Shown here: positions 34,468 to 43,014 of the stretch, one piece after another
Layout: the number at the start of each line of letters is the position of its first letter
Position numbering within the stretch: position 1 is the first letter of the stretch
Assembly (NCBI RefSeq): GCF_002119725.1
Contig: NZ_CP021109.1
Location: forward strand, 4,278,001-4,342,000
Reading direction: 5' to 3'
Length of the DNA: 64,000 bases
Source: Bordetella genomosp. 9
GTDB taxonomy: Bacteria; Pseudomonadota; Gammaproteobacteria; Burkholderiales; Burkholderiaceae_B
Notes under the pieces: model-generated
Databases searched by the model: none
Seen by the model: only the letters and a program-made list of their open reading frames with translations
Told to the model about the DNA's origin: nothing
Program-made: the position numbers and the translations under genes

Positions 34468-35712
34468 ATGTCGTCTCCGCCCGTGCCCGGCTACCGCTTC
34501 GCGGCACCCTTTGAAATCCCCGCGGCTTCGCCCATCCGCTCCCTCGTTCCCTACGCAAACCGGCCCGGCACCATCAGCATGGCCGGCGGCTACCCGGCCA
34601 CCGAACTGTTCGACGTCGAAGGCCTGAACGCCGCCTCCGCCAAGGTCGGCGCCCGATTGGCGGCCTGCCTGCAATACTCCAACATCGAAGGCCAGGCCGC
34701 GCTGCGCGCGCAACTGGCGCGGCTGTCGGCCGAACGCGGCATCCAGTGCGACCCGGACACGGAGCTTGCCGTCACCGGCGGCTCGCAACAGTCGCTGGCG
34801 CTGCTTGCGCGGGTCATGCTGCAGCCCGGCGATGCCGCCATCATCGAAAGCCCCTGTTTTCCGAATTCGCGGCAGGCCTTGCGGCACACCGGCGCGACTG
34901 TTCACGCCGTACCGTCGGGACCGGACGGCATCGACCTGGACGCCCTGGAAGCGCTGGCCGCGCGCGTCCAGCCCAAGCTGGTCAGCGTGGTGGCGACATT
35001 TTCGAATCCCTGCGGCGCCACGCTGAGCCTTGCACGGCGCCGGCGGTTGCTGGAACTGGCCGCGCGATACCGCTTCCTCCTGGTGGAGGACGATCCCTAC
35101 GGGGAGCTGCGTTTCGAAGGCGAGACCGTCCCGCCGCTGGCCGCCCTGGCCGAAGGCGAACAGCGCAACTGGGTGGCGTATATCTCCAGCATGTCCAAGA
35201 CCATGGCGCCGGCGCTGCGCATCGGCTGGATGATCGCGCCTGCCGAAGTGCGGCGGCGCTGCGTCGGCGCGAAGGCCGCCGACGATATGGCGTCGTCGGC
35301 CTGGATCCAGGAAATCGTCGCGCAGTACATCGAAGACGGCCGCTATCACGCCCACGTGCCGCGCATCCGCGAGGCTTACGCGGGCCGCTGCGATGCGCTG
35401 GCGCGCGCGTTGACGGAAGAACTGGCGGACCGGGTGACCTTCCGCAAGCCGCAGGGCGGCATGTTCTGCTGGGCGCGATTCAACGGCGATATCGACGCGG
35501 GCAAGGTGCTGCCCTACGCCATCGAGCACGAAGTGGTGTATGTGCCGGGCAAGGCCTTTTATCCGGACCCGGCGCAGGCCGACGTCAGCGCCATGCGCCT
35601 GTCCTTCGCCACCATGAGCGCGGCCGAGATCCGCCAGGGCATGGTGCGGCTGCGGGCTGCCTTGCAGGCCTATGCGGAAGGCCGGCCCGTGTCCGTGACG
35701 CTGCCGGCTTGA
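34468..35712 (+). CDS. PLP-dependent aminotransferase, 2-aminoadipate/valine-type
   Basis: 414 residues, fold-type I aminotransferase of the class I/II group related to 2-aminoadipate and MocR C-terminal domains. ISMAGGYPATELFD, YSNIEGQAALRAQLA, VTGGSQQSLALLARVMLQPGD, VEDDPYGELRF and SSMSKTMAPALRIGWMIAP (PLP Schiff-base Lys) are conserved. There is no N-terminal GntR HTH, so it is the stand-alone enzyme. It likely exchanges amino groups between branched or aromatic amino acids and 2-oxoglutarate; the substrate is not fixed by sequence. Followed by a strong hairpin at 35720. Confidence 0.87.
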   Translation: MSSPPVPGYRFAAPFEIPAASPIRSLVPYANRPGTISMAGGYPATELFDVEGLNAASAKVGARLAACLQYSNIEGQAALRAQLARLSAERGIQCDPDTELAVTGGSQQSLALLARVMLQPGDAAIIESPCFPNSRQALRHTGATVHAVPSGPDGIDLDALEALAARVQPKLVSVVATFSNPCGATLSLARRRRLLELAARYRFLLVEDDPYGELRFEGETVPPLAALAEGEQRNWVAYISSMSKTMAPALRIGWMIAPAEVRRRCVGAKAADDMASSAWIQEIVAQYIEDGRYHAHVPRIREAYAGRCDALARALTEELADRVTFRKPQGGMFCWARFNGDIDAGKVLPYAIEHEVVYVPGKAFYPDPAQADVSAMRLSFATMSAAEIRQGMVRLRAALQAYAEGRPVSVTLPA

Positions 35713-35719
35713 AGGCCGG

Positions 35720-35747
35720 GGCGGCCGTCTCGAAGACGCCGGCCGCC
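35720..35747. terminator. hairpin between the aminotransferase and the DUF1537 kinase
   Basis: GGCGGCCG-TCT-CGA-AGA-CGC-CGGCCGCC: perfect 8-bp outer arms with an inner GTCT/AGAC stem, 8 bp past the aminotransferase stop and 38 bp before the stop of the converging kinase. Likely bidirectional; no T tract. Confidence 0.55.
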
Positions 35748-35784
35748 GCCTTGCAGTGGCGGTTGCCTTGCGCCTGCGCGGCGA

Positions 35785-37158
35785 TCAGGCCGCGCCCGCC
35801 AGCAGATCGGCGAACAATGTCGGCGGCCCCATCTGCCCGCCTTTGAGCATCAGCTCCACACCATCGGCGGGATGGCCGGGCGCGTGTACCCTGCATACCG
35901 CCACGCCCGTACTGACGGCGTAGGAGAAGGTGAGCGCCCGCGCGCCCCAGGATTGCACCGCCAGGCTGGACGTATCGCCGCCGGCGAAGCCGACGCGGGC
36001 GAGCGGATGACGCCGCAGCACGTCGGCCATGAGACAGCCGCCGGCAAGCGCAAGCGCCCTGGTAAAGCCGGCGCGCGACGCGCCGGAGGCCTCGGCCAGC
36101 GTTGTATGCGCCACGACACTGCGGCCTTCGGCCAGTGCCGCGCACACGCGGGCCGTCGCGGCAGCGATGTAGTCGCCGTCGCCCGCCGCCATGGCGGCCG
36201 GATCCAGCGCCAGCGAGACGAAGCCTGACGATTCCGCGGCCCGGATCTGCGCGGCGGTCACCGGCGAACGGCTGCCCGCCACGATGAACGTCTGGGCGAC
36301 GCGACCCGGCGCCGGGTTCGCCGCCGCATCCTGCCGCGCGCCCGGCGTGTCCGATCCGCCGCCATCCCTTTCATCGGCGGCGATCAGCGCCTGCACGGCT
36401 CCGGTCGGGCCCACCGTCAGCAGCGGTGCGCCAGCCGCCAGCCGGCCGCGCAGCAGGCCGCCGATTCTGGGCAGGTGCTCCGCGCGGGCCACGTCGAAGA
36501 GCACCACAGGAGTCCCCTCGCGCAACATGGCCTCAAGCCGTTGGCTCTGCCGCGCGGCGTCCTGTTCAAGCATTTCGATATCGAAGGAGGCGATGCGATC
36601 CAATCCCTGCCGCGCCAGATGCCGCCGCAGGTCGGCTTCGTCCATGGGCGTGACGGGATGGCGGCTCATGGTGGGATGGCGGTCGAGCCGGTAGACCTGG
36701 CCGTTTTGTCCCGCGCGCGCATACAGGTTCGCGAACAGGCAATAACGGCCCAGGTTCGGCTGGCCGCCCACGATGAATGCGGGGCGTTCTCCCAAGGTCC
36801 GCCACGCCAGCCGGATTGCGTGGCCGATGCTGCCCACGTGCGGCGCGCTGTCGAAGGTCGAACAGGTTTTGTAGTGCAGCACCTGGGCGCCGGTAGCGGC
36901 CAATCCGCGGAAGAGGCGCGGCAGGGCGTCGTCCATTTCCGCAGGCGGCATGGCGCGCGCCGTGCCTGCCACGCCGACGCAGTCCAGCGGTCCGAAGCGG
37001 GCCAGGTCGTCGGGGTCCGGGACGTCCAGAAACAGGACCGCACGCCAGCCCGCCGACACCACGGCCGCCAGGGTGTCGGTGGACCCGGTGAAGTCGTCGC
37101 CGTAGTACGCCAGCCGCGGCTGCGCGGCAGCCGGACGCGGACCGGCACCGTCAACCAT
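35785..37158 (-). CDS. DUF1537 four-carbon acid sugar kinase
   Basis: 457 residues. DUF1537 (SBD/NBD) family: ATP-dependent kinases that phosphorylate tetronate-type or branched sugar acids. N-terminal substrate domain YYGDDFTGSTDTLAAVVSAGW, the YKTCSTFDSAPHVGSIGHAI stretch, and C-terminal nucleotide domain VGFAGGDTSSLAVQSWGARALTFSYAVSTGVAVCRV are typical. In characterised apionate pathways such a kinase (OiaK) makes the phosphate used by an adjacent RuBisCO-like protein. Here the ATG overlaps the RuBisCO-like stop by 8 nt, so translational coupling is likely. Last gene of the operon. Confidence 0.88.
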   Translation of the reverse strand: MVDGAGPRPAAAQPRLAYYGDDFTGSTDTLAAVVSAGWRAVLFLDVPDPDDLARFGPLDCVGVAGTARAMPPAEMDDALPRLFRGLAATGAQVLHYKTCSTFDSAPHVGSIGHAIRLAWRTLGERPAFIVGGQPNLGRYCLFANLYARAGQNGQVYRLDRHPTMSRHPVTPMDEADLRRHLARQGLDRIASFDIEMLEQDAARQSQRLEAMLREGTPVVLFDVARAEHLPRIGGLLRGRLAAGAPLLTVGPTGAVQALIAADERDGGGSDTPGARQDAAANPAPGRVAQTFIVAGSRSPVTAAQIRAAESSGFVSLALDPAAMAAGDGDYIAAATARVCAALAEGRSVVAHTTLAEASGASRAGFTRALALAGGCLMADVLRRHPLARVGFAGGDTSSLAVQSWGARALTFSYAVSTGVAVCRVHAPGHPADGVELMLKGGQMGPPTLFADLLAGAA

Positions 37159-38416
37159 AGAACGCCAGCGCCTGCGCCAGCGCCGGCCGGTTGCGGGCGA
37201 ATTCCGGCAGCGGCACGCCGGCGGCCGCCGCTTCCCAGGCGTCGCGGATGCTTTGCACGCCCGCCGCGGCGCCATCGGGATGGCCCAGGATGCCTCCGCC
37301 GGACAGGAAAATCAGGTCCTCCGTGCCCAGCGCGGCAAACGTGGCGGGGACCGTGCCGGCCCATTGCCCAGACGAGAACACCGGCATGACGGCATCGTCG
37401 CCTGCCATCGCCGTCAGGCAGGCGCGCGCCGACGCGATCACGCTGTCGTCGCTTTCGTAGAACTTGCCGCCCAGGCCGTTGACGTGCAGCTGATCGACGC
37501 CGGCGAGCCGCCACAAGGCCTGGTAGGCGGGAAACGCCATGCCCAGCGCCGGATGCCGCGCCATCGCCGCCAGCCCGTTGCGGTGTCCGTGCACGGCGAG
37601 CGGCGTGGCCCGGCGCAAGGCCTGGATGGCGCTGAAGCCGCACCAGTTCAGGCTGGCCATCACGCAGGTGCCGCCGGCGGCCTCCACCAGCGCGGCATGG
37701 GATCGCATGGCGTCCACGTCGTCCGAGATATTGAACGCGTACATCACCTTGCGGCCGGTGCGTCCCGCATGCTCGTTGATCACGCGCATCACGGCTTCCA
37801 CCCGCTTCGCCAGCGGCGAATGCGGCGGATTCGCCATGACTTCGTCATCCTTGATGAAGTCGACGCCGGCCGCGCACAGGCCCGCCACGACGCGGGCGGT
37901 CTCTTCCGGCGGCATGCCGACGTTGGGCTTGATGATGGTGCCCAGCACGGGCCCCGCCGCGCGCCCGGTCAGGGCCCGGGTGCCCCGCACGCCGTGGCGG
38001 GGGGCATCGAAGCGGCGCACGTAATCGGCGGGCAGATCAAGGGACAGCAGCTTGACGCCAGTCATCTCGCCCAGGTCGTAGATATTGCCGGCGACCGTGG
38101 CGGCCAGCGTCGGCAGGTTCGCGCCGACATTGTCGATGGGAAAGGACACGGTGATATGCGCCTGCCGGAAAGGCCCTTTGACGCCACGCCGCGCCAGGTA
38201 GGCGTTGGGCAGGCTGGGCGTGTCCGAGACGCCCAGCTCCTGGATCGATTCCACCACCGCGCGCGAGCGGCGGCGCAGGTCGTCGGTCTCGCCCGCCACG
38301 CGGACGAAGGTCCCGCTGGATTGTTCGCCGGCCAGCACGTCGGCGGCCTGTTCCAGGGGGAAGGGCGTTTCGATCAGATAGGTCGCGCGGAAGTCGCGCC
38401 GCGATGTGTCCGTCAT
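37151..38416 (-). CDS. RuBisCO-like protein (form IV) of a sugar-acid pathway
   Basis: 421 residues. RuBisCO large-chain fold, N-terminal domain ~1-140 and TIM barrel ~145-421. By reading against true RuBisCO: E31 (GEQSSGTF), N111 (AGN), catalytic K163 (TIIKPN), Mg2+/carbamate site K189-D191-E192 (DFIKDDE), H278-R279 (HGHR), H311 (QLH), loop-6 K318 (GGKF) and phosphate-binding GGG (SGGGILGH) are kept; the second Lys of KPK is Asn165. It lies with a DUF1537 kinase, as do the 3-oxo-isoapionate-4-phosphate decarboxylases and transcarboxylases (OiaX, OiaT), so a 3-keto sugar-acid phosphate is the probable substrate. The exact reaction is unknown. Confidence 0.88.
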   Translation of the reverse strand: MTDTSRRDFRATYLIETPFPLEQAADVLAGEQSSGTFVRVAGETDDLRRRSRAVVESIQELGVSDTPSLPNAYLARRGVKGPFRQAHITVSFPIDNVGANLPTLAATVAGNIYDLGEMTGVKLLSLDLPADYVRRFDAPRHGVRGTRALTGRAAGPVLGTIIKPNVGMPPEETARVVAGLCAAGVDFIKDDEVMANPPHSPLAKRVEAVMRVINEHAGRTGRKVMYAFNISDDVDAMRSHAALVEAAGGTCVMASLNWCGFSAIQALRRATPLAVHGHRNGLAAMARHPALGMAFPAYQALWRLAGVDQLHVNGLGGKFYESDDSVIASARACLTAMAGDDAVMPVFSSGQWAGTVPATFAALGTEDLIFLSGGGILGHPDGAAAGVQSIRDAWEAAAAGVPLPEFARNRPALAQALAFYG

Positions 38417-38424
38417 GACGCCGC

Positions 38425-38964
38425 CTAGAGGGTGGACAGATCGGGGAAGGGACGCACGGGATCGCGGCCGTCCCAGCCGATCGATGCCTCGCGGATCATG
38501 CGGAACAGCTTGCCCTTCGGGCCGGCCACTTCCGACAGTTCGATGACCGTGCCGGGATGCGTTTCGGTCTCGTAGTAGACGTAGCGCCCCCGGTCGCCGA
38601 CCTCGCCGCTCATGCCCACCTTCAATCCGTGTGCCGCCAGACGTTCCACGTCCTCGTCGAAGTTCTCGGTCCAGTACGCCAGGTGCTGCAAGCCGGTGCG
38701 GCCCGCGTCCAGGAAAGCCTTGTACATCGACGGCGCATCGTTGCGCTGCTGGATCAGCTCGATCTGCAGGGGGCCGGAATTGGCCAGCGCCACGGACACT
38801 TCGATGGGCGAGGGCTGGCCGCGGTACATGAAGTTGCGAACCGGCACGCGCTCGGCATAGAACCACGGGCCGATGCCCAAAGTCTCGCTCCAATGCCGCA
38901 TTTCCTTCTGGATGTCGTGCACGACGTATCCCGCCTGCCGCACCTCGCCGAACAACCGACTCAT
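38425..38964 (-). CDS. VOC-family (glyoxalase-like) metalloprotein of the sugar-acid operon
   Basis: 179 residues in two beta-alpha-beta-beta-beta modules. The metal set expected of VOC proteins is visible: H16 (GYVVHDI), E69 (LQIELIQ), H94 (LQHLAYW) and E142 (TVIELSE). N-terminal VRQAGYVVHDIQKEMRHWSETLGIGPWF resembles methylmalonyl-CoA-epimerase/glyoxalase-like proteins. It lies 8 nt before the RuBisCO-like gene and 12 nt after the TRAP permease, so it is in the operon and probably isomerises or epimerises a pathway intermediate. Role inferred from context only. Confidence 0.8.
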   Translation of the reverse strand: MSRLFGEVRQAGYVVHDIQKEMRHWSETLGIGPWFYAERVPVRNFMYRGQPSPIEVSVALANSGPLQIELIQQRNDAPSMYKAFLDAGRTGLQHLAYWTENFDEDVERLAAHGLKVGMSGEVGDRGRYVYYETETHPGTVIELSEVAGPKGKLFRMIREASIGWDGRDPVRPFPDLSTL

Positions 38965-38976
38965 GTCACACCTCGA

Positions 38977-40854
38977 TCAAAGAAAGCCCGTGGAGATCCA
39001 CGGTATGAATGCCACCAGCAGCACGCCCACCGCCAGCGCGGCCAGATATCCCCACATGTGTGGCATGGCTTCGTCCGCGCCGACCTTGCTGATGGCGCAA
39101 GCGCCGTAATAACCCACGCCGAAGGGCGGCGCGAACAGCCCCAGGCCCATCGACAGGATCACCACCATGGCGTAGTGCACTTCATTGACGCCGACCGCGC
39201 GGGCGATGGGAAACAGCAGCGGCCCGAACAGCACGATGGCGGGAATGCCTTCCAGCACGCTGCCCAGGATGACGAAAGCGACGATGGAAACGAGCAGGAA
39301 GCCCGTCGTGCCGCCCGGCATGCGCCGCATGAGTTCGGCCAGGTCCTGCGAAAAGCCGGATTGCGTCAGCCCCCACGCCATCGCCGTGGCGGCGCCGACG
39401 ATGAAAATGATCGCGCCCGCCAGCGCCGCCGTGTCGACCAGCATGGCCGGCAGCCGGCGCCAGTCGAAGCGGCGGTAGAACAGCAGTCCCGCCAGCACGG
39501 AATAGGCGATGCCGATGGTGGACACCTCGGTGGCGGTAGCCACGCCTTCGACGACGGCGGCGCGGATCAGGAAAGGCAGCAGCAGCGCCGGCACCGCCAC
39601 CAGGAACAGGCGGCCGATCTCGCGGGCGGGCGCGCGCCGCACCCGGGACAGGTCCTCGCCGCGGCTGCGGCGCCAGACGATGACCGCCAGCGCGAGGCCC
39701 AACGCCACGCCCGGCAGCATGCCGCCGGTGAACAGCGCCGCAATGGACACGCCGGTAACCGAACCGATGGTGATGAGCACGATGCTCGGCGGAATGGTTT
39801 CCGTCTGCGCGCCCGTGCAGGAAAGCAATGCCGCCAGGTTGCCCGGCTTCGCCCCGCGCTCCTTCATCTCGGGGAACAGCGCGGGCGCCACCGCAGCCAT
39901 GTCGGCGACCTTGGAACCGGAGATTCCCGACACCAGGTACATGGCGCCGATCAACACGTACGACAGGCCGCCGCGCACGTGTCCGAGCAGGCTCGCCAGG
40001 AAGCCGATCATGGCGCGCGCCATGCCGGTCATCTCGATCAGCAGGCCCAGCAGGATGAACATCGGCACCGCGAGCAGAATCAGATGCGACATGCCCTCGT
40101 CCATGCGCCCCACCATGACCATCAGCGGGGTCTGCGTGGTCAGCGCCAGATAGCCGAAGGTGGCGAGCGCGAAGGAGAACGCGATCGGCACGCCCAGGAA
40201 GACATTGGCCGCGACCAGCCCCACGAAGAAGACGAGCAGGTTGATCTTGCCGAGGCCAGCCAGCAGCGGCTGCGCCAGCATGAAGACGCCGGCCACCGCC
40301 GCGACGATTCCCGCCGCCGCCAGCGCGTGCCGCCACGACCCGGCGCGCGCCAGCCGCAGCAGCGCGAAACCGGCCATCAAAACGAAGCCCGTCGGCAGGG
40401 CCGACGCGCGCCACGCATTGGAGATTTCCAGCGCCGGCGTCGTCACGATGGCCTCCTCTGCCGCGTATTCCCACGCGTGCGGCAGCACCAGCGCCATGAA
40501 GCAGAGCGAGGCCGCCACGGCCACCGCGTCCAGCAGCGCCCGCGTGGCCGGCGACGCCCGCGACAGCAGGGCCGTCATACGCATATGTTCGCCGCGGCGC
40601 AGCGCCACGACCGCGCCCAGCATGGACAGCCAGAGGAACAGGATGGACGCCAGTTCGTCGCCCCACACCAGCGGCGAATGAAAGACGTAGCGCGCGATCA
40701 CCCCCGCCAGCAGGACGCAGATTTCCGCCACGACCAGCAAGGCCGCGGGGATCTCGACCGCCAGGCCGAACAGCACGTCGGCCGCGGCCGCGCCGCGCGT
40801 CCAGGCCCCGGCCGCCTTGGTTTCACCCGTGTAGTAGCCTGCCTCTGTGTGCAT
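38977..40854 (-). CDS. fused TRAP transporter permease DctQM
   Basis: 625 residues. The small DctQ subunit (about 25-170, four helices, VIARYVFHSPLVWGDELASILFLWLSMLGA) and the large DctM subunit (about 195-625; VGLVAANVFLGVPIAFSFALATFGY, GLLIEMTGMARAMIGFL, GSVLEGIPAIVLFGPLLFPIARAVGV, GLGLFAPPFGVGYYGACAIS) are joined in one chain. They form the Na+-dependent inner-membrane part of a TRAP importer that accepts substrate from the adjacent DctP. Start at 40854 (MHTEAGYYTG) has AAGGGGGG upstream; an earlier in-frame codon would overlap dctP. Confidence 0.9.
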   Translation of the reverse strand: MHTEAGYYTGETKAAGAWTRGAAAADVLFGLAVEIPAALLVVAEICVLLAGVIARYVFHSPLVWGDELASILFLWLSMLGAVVALRRGEHMRMTALLSRASPATRALLDAVAVAASLCFMALVLPHAWEYAAEEAIVTTPALEISNAWRASALPTGFVLMAGFALLRLARAGSWRHALAAAGIVAAVAGVFMLAQPLLAGLGKINLLVFFVGLVAANVFLGVPIAFSFALATFGYLALTTQTPLMVMVGRMDEGMSHLILLAVPMFILLGLLIEMTGMARAMIGFLASLLGHVRGGLSYVLIGAMYLVSGISGSKVADMAAVAPALFPEMKERGAKPGNLAALLSCTGAQTETIPPSIVLITIGSVTGVSIAALFTGGMLPGVALGLALAVIVWRRSRGEDLSRVRRAPAREIGRLFLVAVPALLLPFLIRAAVVEGVATATEVSTIGIAYSVLAGLLFYRRFDWRRLPAMLVDTAALAGAIIFIVGAATAMAWGLTQSGFSQDLAELMRRMPGGTTGFLLVSIVAFVILGSVLEGIPAIVLFGPLLFPIARAVGVNEVHYAMVVILSMGLGLFAPPFGVGYYGACAISKVGADEAMPHMWGYLAALAVGVLLVAFIPWISTGFL

Positions 40855-40883
40855 ATCGCCCCCCTTGGCGCGCCGCCGTCCCG

Positions 40884-41897
40884 CTACGCCAGCTTGCCCA
40901 CGGCGCCTTCCAGCAGCCCCCACGCTTCATCGCCGAACTTGCCGCGCCACTCCTGATAGAAGCCGGCCTGGCGCAGCGCGGCCTGGAAGCTCTCGGATTT
41001 CGGCGCATTGAACGCCAGCCCCTTGGCCTCCAGATCGCTGCGGATGGATGCATTCATCTTCTTCAGGTCTTCCCGCTGCTGCATGCCGGCGTCGTTGAAC
41101 GCCGTCTCCCACAACTTCTGCAACTCGGGCGGCAGGCGGCGGAAGGCGCGGCCGTTGGCGATGAACCAGTAGCCGTCCCAGATATGGTTGGTCAGAGAGC
41201 AGTACTTCTGCACCTCGTACAGCTTGGCCGCCTGAATGATGGGCAACGGGTTTTCCTGCGCATCCACAATGCGTGTCTGCAGCGCGGAATAGACCTCGCT
41301 GAACTGCAGGCTGGCCGGCGCGGCCGACAGCGCCTTGAACATCGAAATCGATAGCGGGCTCACCGGCACGCGGATCTTCGTCCCGTCCAGGTCGTGCGCA
41401 TTGGCGATGGGCTTGTTGCTGGTGGTGATCTGGCGGAACCCGTTGTCCCACATCTTCTCGAAGGCGTACAGGTTCGCCTTGGCGATCTTCTGCCGCACGT
41501 GCGCGCCCAGGGGGCCGTCCATGGCCTTCCACACCTGGCCGTAATCGGAAAACGCAAAACCCACGGCATTGATGGCGGCCACCGGCACGACGGTGGCGAT
41601 GACCAGCGCCGACGGCGTGAACAGTTCGATACCGCCGCTACGCACCTGCGACAGCATGTCGGTATCGCCGCCCAGCTGGTTGTTGGGGAAGATGGTGATT
41701 TCCAGCCTGCCGTTCGACTCCTTGCGGATCCGGTCCACCGCTTCCTGCGCCCGCAGATGCAGCGGATGCGTCATGGGCAGGTTATGGGCGTACTTGTACG
41801 AAAACTCGGGCGCGGCGCTGGCCAGGCGGGGCACGCCAAGCGCCAGCGCGGGGCTGGCCGCCAGGGTCCGCAACAGGGTGCGACGGGTCATCGTCAT
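40884..41897 (-). CDS. TRAP transporter solute-binding protein DctP
   Basis: 337 residues. Periplasmic receptor of the TRAP importer (DctP/SiaP family). The N-terminus MTMTRRTLLRTLAASPALALGVPRLASA has a twin-Arg-like start, suggesting Tat or Sec export with cleavage near ASA-AP. YKYAHNLPMTHPLHLRAQEAVDRI, LEITIFPNNQLGGDTDMLSQVRSGGIEL and GTKIRVPVSPLSISMFKALSA are family hallmarks; the usual ligand-carboxylate Arg is in KIRVP. First gene of the operon; ATG at 41897 follows AGGAGACAAACC. The ligand is probably a sugar acid. Confidence 0.9.
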   Translation of the reverse strand: MTMTRRTLLRTLAASPALALGVPRLASAAPEFSYKYAHNLPMTHPLHLRAQEAVDRIRKESNGRLEITIFPNNQLGGDTDMLSQVRSGGIELFTPSALVIATVVPVAAINAVGFAFSDYGQVWKAMDGPLGAHVRQKIAKANLYAFEKMWDNGFRQITTSNKPIANAHDLDGTKIRVPVSPLSISMFKALSAAPASLQFSEVYSALQTRIVDAQENPLPIIQAAKLYEVQKYCSLTNHIWDGYWFIANGRAFRRLPPELQKLWETAFNDAGMQQREDLKKMNASIRSDLEAKGLAFNAPKSESFQAALRQAGFYQEWRGKFGDEAWGLLEGAVGKLA

Positions 41898-42052
41898 GGT
41901 TTGTCTCCTAGGCGCCGGTATGAATTCTTATGCGCGCCGGCAACGCTTGCCTGCCGGCGGACCGGCGATCGCGGGGCGAGGAACGCCCTTGGGCACGCAC
42001 TGTACCGTGGAGACTAGAATCGGAGAAGCCGAAAATTTGAATCGATTATGCG

Positions 42053-42973
42053 ATGAAAGAGATAAATCTCTCGACGCGGGATTTGCGCGCCTTCCTGGCC
42101 CTGGCCGAACAGCGCAGCTTCACCCGCGCCGCACGTCAGTGCCATCTCTCCCAATCGGCTTTCAGCGCCCTGATCAAATCGATCGAGGACGCGCTGGGCT
42201 ATCGCCTGTTCGACCGCGACACCCGCAATGTCGAATTGACGCCCCAAGGCAAGCTGCTGGAAGGATCCGCGCGCCGGGTGCTGGACAACTTCGACGACAT
42301 GATCGACGACTTCCGCGGCCACGCCATGCTCGCCAAGGGCCGCGTCTCGGTCGCCGCCCTGCCTTCGATCGCATCCGGCTGGCTGCCCGGCATCTTCGCC
42401 GAATTCCGCCGCCGCCATCCCGGCGTGGAACTGGAGCTGGCCGACGTCCTTTCCGTTCCCTGTCTGGAGCGCGTGCGCAGCGGACGCGCGGACCTGGCCC
42501 TGGCATCCTCCGGCATCCCCGCACAGGACCTGGACGCGCGCCTGCTGTGCAACGATCGCTTCCACCTGGTCTGCCGCGCCGACCATCCCCTGGCCCGGCA
42601 ACGCGAACTCGGCCTGGCCGACCTGGCCGCCGCGCCATTCATCCATCTGGCGCGCTCGCACAGCGTCAGGCTTCAGCTGGAACGCGCCTTCCATCCCTAT
42701 CCGATGAAAACCGTCATGGAGGTCGAACAACTCGCCACGGTCACCGGCATGATCGCCGCGGGCATCGGCATCACCATCGTCCCGGCGTTGACCCTGTATG
42801 AGTTCGAACGCCCCGACCTGGTCAGCCGCCCACTGAAAATCCCCGGCCTCGTCCGCCGCATCCATCTCATCACCCGCCGCGGCATGAGCCTCCCGCCCGC
42901 CGCCGAACGGCTATACGCCCTGATGCTGGAACGCCGCCCCGGCAGGCGCCCCACAACCGCAAAAAACAAGTAA
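42053..42973 (+). CDS. LysR-family regulator of the sugar-acid operon
   Basis: 306 residues: N-terminal winged HTH (about 5-65, LRAFLALAEQRSFTRAARQCHLSQSAFSALIKSIEDALGYRLFDR) and a C-terminal effector domain similar to CynR/GltC-type proteins (VSVAALPSIASGWLPGIFAEFRRRHPGV; GMIAAGIGITIVPALTL). It diverges from the DctP gene across 155 bp, the standard layout for a LysR activator of the operon it faces. A candidate -10 (TAGAAT, 42015-42020) and an 8-bp palindrome AATCGATT (42040-42047) lie just before the ATG, which has no clear Shine-Dalgarno. Effector probably a pathway intermediate. Confidence 0.86.
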   Translation: MKEINLSTRDLRAFLALAEQRSFTRAARQCHLSQSAFSALIKSIEDALGYRLFDRDTRNVELTPQGKLLEGSARRVLDNFDDMIDDFRGHAMLAKGRVSVAALPSIASGWLPGIFAEFRRRHPGVELELADVLSVPCLERVRSGRADLALASSGIPAQDLDARLLCNDRFHLVCRADHPLARQRELGLADLAAAPFIHLARSHSVRLQLERAFHPYPMKTVMEVEQLATVTGMIAAGIGITIVPALTLYEFERPDLVSRPLKIPGLVRRIHLITRRGMSLPPAAERLYALMLERRPGRRPTTAKNK

Positions 42974-43014
42974 GGGAGGGGCGGCCCGGAAACACAATCG
43001 CGGCACACCAAAAA

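Noticed and set aside
38557..40956. Plus-strand open frame of 799 codons across the TRAP permease
   Set aside because: Antisense shadow of a GC-rich membrane protein gene, with no domain similarity; the minus-strand DctQM motifs are unmistakable.
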